DNA of 64,000 nt from UBA6265 sp964526965. Its GTDB lineage: Bacteria; Chloroflexota; Chloroflexia; Thermomicrobiales; UBA6265. This document shows, piece after piece, positions 58,401 to 64,000 of this stretch; the stretch's first letter is position 1, and the number at the start of each line of letters is the position of its first letter. The stretch covers positions 1 to 64,000 of the forward strand of contig CAZGML010000008.1 in the NCBI GenBank assembly GCA_964526965.1. Direction: 5' to 3'. The notes below the pieces were generated by a model. The model was given only the letters and a program-made list of their open reading frames with translations, ran no database searches and was not told the origin of the DNA. Position numbers and translations under genes: made by a program.

Positions 58401-59042
58401 ATGGCTGATATCCGCTGGTTTGGGCATAACTGTTTTCGCATTCGGGCCCGCGACGCAACGGTAATGATGGATCCGGTTGGTAAACGCACCGGCTATTCGA
58501 TGTCGAAGCAGACCGCCGATATCGTCACCCTCAGCCACCAGCACGAAGGGCACACCAACCTCAAGCAGATCAAGGGCGATTTCGAAGTGCTGGATGGCCC
58601 CGGCGAGTACGAGATGCATGGTGTGTTTGTTTACGGCTTCCGCAGTTACCACGACGACCAAAAAGGATCCGAGCACGGCTACAACACGATTTTCAGCGTG
58701 CGGATGGATAACATTCAGTTCACCCACCTCGGTGACCTCGGCCACATGCCCAGCGATGAAGTGTTGGAAGAACTGGAAACCACAGACGTCCTCTTTGTGC
58801 CAGCAGGTGGCGGCCCGGTACTTGCTCCGACACAAATGGCCGAACTGGTGGGCGTGATTGCGCCGAAGCTGGTAATTCCGATGCAGTTCAAGACAGAATC
58901 TGGGGATAAATCTCGCGGTCATGTCGAAGAATTTGCCCGACACCTCAGCCTGCCGTTGCCGGAGCCGGTAGACAAACTGACACTTAAAACGAGCGACCTC
59001 CCGGACAAGATGGGAATCGCAGTTCTGACGCCGAGCGTCTAG
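58401..59042 (+). CDS. Metallo-beta-lactamase fold protein (UlaG-like, COG2220)
   Basis: 213 residues from the ATG at 58401 (AAGGAG 6 nt upstream). The start IRWFGHNCFRIRARDATVMM and the middle DGPGEYEMHGVFVYGF are typical of the UlaG-like group. The metal motif reads SHQHEGHTNL: His46, His48 and His51 are kept, but the usual Asp before the last His is Gly50. Further metal ligands may be the His in FTHLGDLGHMP with its Asp. The loss of one ligand raises doubt about a normal dinuclear centre. Substrate unknown. 50 nt ahead of pyrG and perhaps co-transcribed with it. Confidence 0.85.
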   Translation: MADIRWFGHNCFRIRARDATVMMDPVGKRTGYSMSKQTADIVTLSHQHEGHTNLKQIKGDFEVLDGPGEYEMHGVFVYGFRSYHDDQKGSEHGYNTIFSVRMDNIQFTHLGDLGHMPSDEVLEELETTDVLFVPAGGGPVLAPTQMAELVGVIAPKLVIPMQFKTESGDKSRGHVEEFARHLSLPLPEPVDKLTLKTSDLPDKMGIAVLTPSV

Positions 59043-59092
59043 TAATCGAGTTGACCGCGGTATAGCCGCATTTGTCCAACGGAGGGCACTGG

Positions 59093-60730
59093 ATGCCAAA
59101 GTATATTTTCGTCACAGGTGGTGTGGTTTCGTCAGTCGGCAAGGGTATCACGACTGCCTCCCTTGGGCGACTGATTAAGAATCGCGGCGCCACCGTGAGC
59201 ATCATGAAGCTGGATCCATACCTGAACGTGGATCCGGGCACGATGTCGCCGTATCAACACGGCGAAGTGTTCGTGACCGATGATGGTGCCGAGACTGATC
59301 TTGATCTCGGTCACTATGAGCGCTTCATCGATGAGAACCTCAGCAGGGCATCGAACGTCACTTCGGGCCAGATCTACTCCACCGTTATCGCCAAGGAACG
59401 CCGTGGTGACTATCTCGGCGGCACAGTGCAGGTGATTCCACACGTTACAAACGAGGTAAAGCATCGCATTCGGCTGGCTGCTCGCCAGCACGACAGCGAT
59501 GTGGTGATCGTTGAAGTCGGCGGGACCGTCGGCGATATCGAGGGTCAGGCCTATCTCGAGGCGATCCGCCAGATGCGACGTGAGGTCGGCCGCGGCAACA
59601 GCCTCAGCATTCATGTCACCCTCCTGCCCCAACTGGGCGCCACCGGTGAAATGAAAACCAAGCCGACCCAGATGAGCGTGCGCGACCTGCGCGGCGTTGG
59701 TATCCACCCGGATATCATTATTGCCCGCGCTGAATCGGAGGTTCCGCTAGAGGTGCGTGAGAAGATCGCTCTCTTTGGCGACGTCGATACAGAAGCCGTG
59801 ATTGGCATGCCGACTGCCAAATCGATTTACGATGTACCACTCATCCTGGAAAGCGCCGGGCTCGGCAAGGTGATCGCCCGGCAGTTTGAGCTACCCGAGC
59901 AGGCAAACCTCGGCGAGTGGGAAAAGATGGTGGAGCGCATTCATGCCGAGCGTCCCGCCATTCGCATCGCACTAGTTGGCAAGTACGTTGAACTTCGCGA
60001 CGCGTACCTGAGCGTGATCGAATCCCTGGAGCACGCTGCACTCGAAAACGGCGTGGATGTCGAGATCGACTGGATCAACAGCGAAACCTGTACTCCCGAA
60101 GAGATGGGGAGTCACTTGCGCCGTGCCAATGGCGTGATTGTGCCAGGAGGGTTTGGCAGCCGTGGTGTTGAAGGCAAGCTGGCAGCGGTTCAGTTCGCAC
60201 GCGAGCACCAAATCCCCTACTTCGGGCTCTGCTACGGCCTCCACATGATGGTTATTGAAGCTGCGCGCAACCTGCTCGGCCTCGAGGATGCCAATACAAC
60301 CGAAATCGATAACAGCACTGCGCATCCGGTGATCGATATCATGCCGGATCAGAAGGATGTCGACATGGGCGGCACCATGCGCCTGGGTCTCTGGGAGTGC
60401 AAGCTGCGGGACGGCAGCACCGCCCAGCGCGCCTATAACAGCAGCACCGTTCATGAGCGCCACCGTCACCGCTGGGAAGTCAACAGCGAGTACCTGGAGC
60501 AACTGGAATCTGCTGGATTGTCTGTTTCCGGTGTGAACCCAAACAGCAACCTGACCGAGATCATGGAGTACTCGGATCACCCGTTCTTCGTTGGCGTGCA
60601 GTTCCACCCGGAATTGCGCAGCCGCCCGAATCGTCCACACCCGCTCTTCGTGGAGTTCATAAAGGCGAGCAAGGAGACTCCGGTAGACGGCGCACAGCGC
60701 GAACTCCCCCTGGCCGGTCAACCGGCCTAA
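59093..60730 (+). CDS. pyrG: CTP synthase
   Basis: 545 residues from the ATG at 59093 (GGAGGG upstream). It converts UTP to CTP using glutamine and ATP. The synthetase part (1-270) begins KYIFVTGGVVSSVGKGITTA. The class I glutamine amidotransferase part has GFGSRGVEGK, the nucleophile Cys in IPYFGLCYGLHMMV, and HPEL near the C-terminus (GVQFHPELRSRPNRPHPLFV) giving the His-Glu dyad. Length is standard. The end of the gene lies within a long hairpin. Confidence 0.98.
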   Translation: MPKYIFVTGGVVSSVGKGITTASLGRLIKNRGATVSIMKLDPYLNVDPGTMSPYQHGEVFVTDDGAETDLDLGHYERFIDENLSRASNVTSGQIYSTVIAKERRGDYLGGTVQVIPHVTNEVKHRIRLAARQHDSDVVIVEVGGTVGDIEGQAYLEAIRQMRREVGRGNSLSIHVTLLPQLGATGEMKTKPTQMSVRDLRGVGIHPDIIIARAESEVPLEVREKIALFGDVDTEAVIGMPTAKSIYDVPLILESAGLGKVIARQFELPEQANLGEWEKMVERIHAERPAIRIALVGKYVELRDAYLSVIESLEHAALENGVDVEIDWINSETCTPEEMGSHLRRANGVIVPGGFGSRGVEGKLAAVQFAREHQIPYFGLCYGLHMMVIEAARNLLGLEDANTTEIDNSTAHPVIDIMPDQKDVDMGGTMRLGLWECKLRDGSTAQRAYNSSTVHERHRHRWEVNSEYLEQLESAGLSVSGVNPNSNLTEIMEYSDHPFFVGVQFHPELRSRPNRPHPLFVEFIKASKETPVDGAQRELPLAGQPA

Positions 60731-60737
60731 GGGGAGT
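60703..60737. terminator. Hairpin over the pyrG stop codon
   Basis: ACTCCCC and GGGGAGT (60703-60709 and 60731-60737) form an outer stem, and GGCCGGT and ACCGGCC an inner stem. The TAA stop (60728-60730) lies inside. No T-tract follows, so it may act in mRNA stability more than in termination. Confidence 0.5.
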
Positions 60738-60770
60738 GCCAAACACTGTAGTCAGTTCGATACCCGGTAA

Positions 60771-62867
60771 CTAACTACCGACGGCGGAAACGTTGTCGGT
60801 AGTTTCTTCGTTTTCATGGCTCGCTTGCTTCAATGCCGGAGCGGCCACCACTGGCAGTTCGATAATGAACTCAGCCCCGCCGCCATTTGCGTCCTGAACG
60901 CGCATGCGGCCTCCGTGGAGCTTCACCAACCGGGCGCTGACGTAGAGGCCGATTCCGAGGCCACGAGAGCCGTCGGTCATCATATTCATCGAATCGGCGC
61001 TGCCGTCATCAAAACGATAGTACTGGCGGAAGAGCCGACGTCGGATTTCGGGCGGAACACCTGGACCATGGTCGCGCACTGAGATGCGCACCCGGTTCTG
61101 CTCGGTCATGCTCAGCTGAACCACCACTTTGGAATCCCCTGCATAGCGATCCGCGTTTTGAGTGAGGTTGCCAAGCACCTGGTGAATACGGGCGGCATCC
61201 CACTCCACAGGCAGCGTCTCCGGGTGGATACATTCAATTTCGCGCCGTGGGTTTCGCGCCCGGGCCGCCTCGCAGGCTTCCCGTACGAGCGTCACTGCAT
61301 CACATGGTTCCGGCTTGATATCCAGGCGGTCGAGCCCCACGCGGGACACATCGAGCACCCGGCTAACCAGATCGCCAATACGATCTGCCTCGCCCAGTGC
61401 GACGTCAATACGATTGAGATCACTTTCAGCGACTTCATCCGTTCGACGCCGGGTGCGGCGCTGCAGAAGCTGCAGGTTACCACGGAGTGATGTGAGCGGG
61501 TTACGGAGTTCGTGCGCAACCACGGAGATGAATTCGTCACGAGAGCGGTCCATGGCTGCGAAGTCGGCTCGATCCTGGAAGACGGAGATACCGCCGACGA
61601 TATGGCCGCGGCCGTCCTGGATCGCCACGTGGTTTCCAACCACTTCTTTCACGGTTCCGTTCGGTAGCGGAATGATGACGGTTTCACCAACAATGCGCTC
61701 GCCACTGTGCATCACGCGCATAAGCGGGTGTTGCGATCCGGTAAGCGGCTGGCCATCGCTGTTCGTCATCGGGATATCGGTAATTGAAACCGGCTCGTCG
61801 AAGAGCTGGCCGAACATCGTCTCCGCGCCAGAGTTCGCAATTCTCACTTCCTGGCTGGCGGCATCGACCAGCAGCACACCCTGTGGCATCTGGTCAATTA
61901 CGTTCACGAGTCGTTCGTTTGCGGCCTCGACCTGTTCGAAGAGCTGTGCGACCTCAATCCCCTGAGCGCATTGCCTACCCCAAACGGACGCAAAGAGGCG
62001 ATCCGACTGGTGCAACACGTAGTGATCGTCGATACAGAGATAGGCCAACCCTACCCGCTCGCCACGGATACGCAACGGGATAACCAGAACGGATTCCGCG
62101 CCCGCCATGCACTGGTTCACGGCTTCCGGAGCTTCTAGCTCTTTGCCGTCGACTACCAGTGGCTGGTTGCGATTGAGTGCCTCGTGCGCAAACGCAAAGG
62201 AATCCAGGTGGTAGCCTTCTGGATCAAGCTCCGACCGATCAGTGTTGTGTGTTGCACTCAGCGTAAGCCGATCTGCATCATCGATAAGCCACAGCGCACC
62301 GGATTTTGCCTTGAACTCGCGAGAGATGCGCTCAATCGCGAAGTCGGTCATTTTGTCCAGGTTCAGGGCTGAGGTGTTATCGTTGATTTCCATCACGATA
62401 TCGGCAATCATGCGCGAGCGGCGCACGGCGTTCTCGAGGTGAGCGGTGTAGTTGGAATCCTGAACTTCGCGAAGGTCGGAAAGATCGAGCGTGAGCATGA
62501 CTGCCCCCTCGAATTCGCCATCGATCATCAACGGGCGGGCGTTCTGGAGGATGTAGCGGAAATCACCATCGCCTCGTTCAACGATCAAACGCTCCTCAAA
62601 AACCTCCTCACCACGCATGGCGCGGAAGATGGGTAGCTCGTTCAACTCCAGCGGTTCGTTATTAATATTTCGCCAGCGGTTGTGGGCAACGTAGTCGTGC
62701 ACCGACTGTCCGAGTGCGGAGGATTCAGCCGAACGAGCAAAAATTTGCTGCTCGGAAACATTAATGTGAATCAACTTGCCGTCACGATCAAACGCCGCCA
62801 CTGCCGAACGGGCAACATCCAGAATTGCTTCCAACTGTTTACTGCGTATTTCGGCTACCTCAGACAC
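60771..62867 (-). CDS. PAS/GAF sensor histidine kinase, no adjacent response regulator
   Basis: 698 residues from a GTG at 62867 (GGGGAG upstream); a reading to 62903 adds 12 residues without a site. No membrane helices, so it is cytoplasmic. Domains in order: PAS (about 8-135, IRSKQLEAILDVARSAVAAF), GAF (about 175-310, GALWLIDDADRLTLSATHNT), a second PAS (about 318-430), HisKA with phospho-acceptor His452 (EFISVVAHELRNPLTSLRG), and HATPase with N-box NLTQNADRYA, G1 DHGPGVP and G2 GLGIGLY. No receiver domain or response regulator is adjacent. Confidence 0.95.
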   Translation of the reverse strand: MSEVAEIRSKQLEAILDVARSAVAAFDRDGKLIHINVSEQQIFARSAESSALGQSVHDYVAHNRWRNINNEPLELNELPIFRAMRGEEVFEERLIVERGDGDFRYILQNARPLMIDGEFEGAVMLTLDLSDLREVQDSNYTAHLENAVRRSRMIADIVMEINDNTSALNLDKMTDFAIERISREFKAKSGALWLIDDADRLTLSATHNTDRSELDPEGYHLDSFAFAHEALNRNQPLVVDGKELEAPEAVNQCMAGAESVLVIPLRIRGERVGLAYLCIDDHYVLHQSDRLFASVWGRQCAQGIEVAQLFEQVEAANERLVNVIDQMPQGVLLVDAASQEVRIANSGAETMFGQLFDEPVSITDIPMTNSDGQPLTGSQHPLMRVMHSGERIVGETVIIPLPNGTVKEVVGNHVAIQDGRGHIVGGISVFQDRADFAAMDRSRDEFISVVAHELRNPLTSLRGNLQLLQRRTRRRTDEVAESDLNRIDVALGEADRIGDLVSRVLDVSRVGLDRLDIKPEPCDAVTLVREACEAARARNPRREIECIHPETLPVEWDAARIHQVLGNLTQNADRYAGDSKVVVQLSMTEQNRVRISVRDHGPGVPPEIRRRLFRQYYRFDDGSADSMNMMTDGSRGLGIGLYVSARLVKLHGGRMRVQDANGGGAEFIIELPVVAAPALKQASHENEETTDNVSAVGS

Positions 62868-62938
62868 CTTGGCACTCCCCCCGAAATGCAAAAGAGCCAA
62901 CATTCACGCTTTCAAAAGGAATGTGTCTCGTATTATGA

Positions 62939-63445
62939 TTATGCGTCACTTTCCCGGACCCGTGTGTCTTTTTCGACAACCTTATTATGCATCTCCTGCT
63001 GGAACACCTGCATTTTCTCACGAATCTCCGGATTTGCAATCCCCAACATCCGAATCGCGAGCAACGCGGCATTGGAGGAATTACCTATGGCAACGGTGGC
63101 TACCGGAACGCCGGCTGGCATTTGCACAATGCTCAACAACGCGTCCATACCACCCATCGTCTTCATGGGCTCGGCCACAACCGGAACCCCGATAACGGGT
63201 AATGTGGTTGCGCTGGCGACCATTCCCGGCAAGTGCGCAGCCCCGCCAGCACCGGCAATAATCGCTCCAATATTATTATCTGCCGCTTCTCGCGCAAACG
63301 CCAACATCTCATCTGGTGTGCGATGCGCAGAAAGAATTCGCGTTGTGACCGGAATCTCGAATCGGTTCAACATGTCGATGGCGCCCTGCATGGTTGGCAT
63401 ATCGGAATCGCTACCCATGATGACCGCAACGGTTTTCTGGCTCAT
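62939..63445 (-). CDS. purE: 5-(carboxyamino)imidazole ribonucleotide mutase
   Basis: 168 residues, class I PurE. It shifts the carboxyl group of N5-CAIR in purine synthesis. The active-site stretches are VIMGSDSDMPTM, SAHRTPDEM and GAGGAAHLPGM. It overlaps purK by 4 nt (ATGA), as expected for partners that hand over the unstable N5-CAIR. Length is normal. Confidence 0.98.
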   Translation of the reverse strand: MSQKTVAVIMGSDSDMPTMQGAIDMLNRFEIPVTTRILSAHRTPDEMLAFAREAADNNIGAIIAGAGGAAHLPGMVASATTLPVIGVPVVAEPMKTMGGMDALLSIVQMPAGVPVATVAIGNSSNAALLAIRMLGIANPEIREKMQVFQQEMHNKVVEKDTRVRESDA

Positions 63446-64000
63446 GATGGTGTTTCTCCGGTCAACTGTTGCACCGCAAGTGACGCACGCTGGCGGGATT
63501 CATCGCGCTCGTTCCCCAGCACGGTAACGTGTCCGAGTTTGCGCCCTGGTCGTGCTTCCTTGCCGTACAGGTGGATATTGGCACCTCGTATCTGCAACGC
63601 AACGGCGATTTCTTCGGACGGATCGGCACCATTCGCGGGCCCGAGAATATTCTCGGTGGCGATAACGGGTGCAGTGAGTGACGTATCACCAAGCGGCAGG
63701 TCGAGAATCGCTCGCAGGTGCTGCTCGAACTGGGAGGTCTGGGAGCCTTCAATGGTCCAGTGTCCCGAGTTGTGCGGACGCGGGGCGAGCTCATTGATGA
63801 GCACCTTGCCGTTCGAGACAAAGAACTCGATGGCCAGAACGCCAACGGGCTGCACGTGCTCCACGATTCGCCGGGCCATTTGCACAGCTTCCGCCGCGAT
63901 CCTCGGATCGGCCTTTACGGGAACAATCAGTTCGTTGCACATGCCATTGCGCTGCACGGTTTCCACGGGTTCCCAGATGGCGATATCACCATTAGGCCGA
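63442..64000 (-). CDS. purK: 5-(carboxyamino)imidazole ribonucleotide synthase, 5' part beyond the window
   Basis: C-terminal 185 or so residues of PurK, an ATP-grasp enzyme that makes N5-CAIR from AIR, bicarbonate and ATP. The reading continues to the window edge (RPNGDIAIWEPVETVQRNG). The ATP-grasp metal site is IEFFVSNGKVLINELAPRPH, NSGHWTIEGSQTSQFEQHLR, and the C-terminal domain is present (IRGANIHLYGKEARPGRKLG). Upstream of purE on the same strand and overlapping it by 4 nt. Confidence 0.96.
   Translation of the reverse strand, partial: RPNGDIAIWEPVETVQRNGMCNELIVPVKADPRIAAEAVQMARRIVEHVQPVGVLAIEFFVSNGKVLINELAPRPHNSGHWTIEGSQTSQFEQHLRAILDLPLGDTSLTAPVIATENILGPANGADPSEEIAVALQIRGANIHLYGKEARPGRKLGHVTVLGNERDESRQRASLAVQQLTGETPS

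Noticed and set aside
1..64000. tRNA or rRNA genes, prophage, transposons
   Set aside because: Looked for cloverleaf-like segments, integrase or transposase motifs and terminal repeats while reading; none was convincing. A tRNAscan-SE and ISfinder search would settle it.

Overview
The window looks like chromosomal DNA of a Chloroflexota bacterium, most likely class Thermomicrobia or a close relative. This is inferred from protein style, not from a marker-gene search. The clues are secreted solute-binding proteins with twin-arginine (SRRDxLRR) leaders, a secreted L,D-transpeptidase carrying repeats of the 'FL..W...GG...FG.P' type common in Chloroflexota, a SCO1664-type kinase-like protein, and a zinc-ribbon MscL. 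No rRNA, tRNA, CRISPR array, transposase or phage gene was seen. It reads as an ordinary, densely packed housekeeping region with no obvious genomic island.

Layout, left to right. (1) 1-1265: the 5' part of murA on the minus strand, with Asp instead of Cys in the catalytic loop. (2) 1427-1954: a small exported protein. (3) 2010-9782: a complete F-type ATP synthase operon on the minus strand (atpI-B-E-F-H-A-G-D-C). It has a clear sigma70-like promoter overlapped by a CRP-like palindrome, and a triplicated 71-bp repeat plus terminator at its 3' end. (4) 9824-14873: a proline racemase superfamily enzyme, a kinase-like protein, an FAH-family hydrolase, UDP-glucose dehydrogenase and a tandem SRPBCC protein. 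(5) 14960-18457: heme O synthase, a small protein with a structured leader, MscL, and a secreted cupin/RodZ-tail protein. (6) 18651-26178: a membrane glycosyltransferase converging on a full seven-gene Mrp Na+/H+ antiporter operon. (7) 26416-30845: small envelope-type proteins, a frameshifted GH13 alpha-glucosidase, and mnmA. (8) 31180-39742: dnaA (without dnaN or recF), a sugar isomerase, pyrophosphatase, a DUF1684 protein, a lipoprotein, a LOG-type hydrolase, lon, and an ABC ATPase. (9) 40022-52083: a GH38 alpha-mannosidase preceded by an attenuator-like element, recJ, and two divergent sugar ABC import cassettes, each a binding protein plus two permeases with no ATPase. (10) 52165-64000: a flavin-binding protein, an L,D-transpeptidase, a YugP-type protease, prenyl synthase, acetyltransferase, recX, a metallo-beta-lactamase-fold protein, pyrG, a PAS/GAF histidine kinase, purE and partial purK.

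How the genes fit together. The ATP synthase and the Mrp antiporter imply proton-coupled energetics with secondary Na+/pH homeostasis; the c-subunit lacks the Na+-site residues. The alpha-mannosidase, alpha-glucosidase and two sugar ABC cassettes suggest use of oligosaccharides. The importers must borrow a shared ATPase encoded elsewhere. murA, the YkuD L,D-transpeptidase, ugd and the GT-C transferase concern the envelope.

The points most worth a second look are the MurA Cys-to-Asp change, the mutually exclusive hairpins before the alpha-mannosidase, the palindrome over the atp promoter, the structured leader at 16082-16194, the promoter-spanning inverted repeat before dnaA, and the one-base frameshift in the GH13 gene. 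I did not find a convincing wholly new multi-gene system here.
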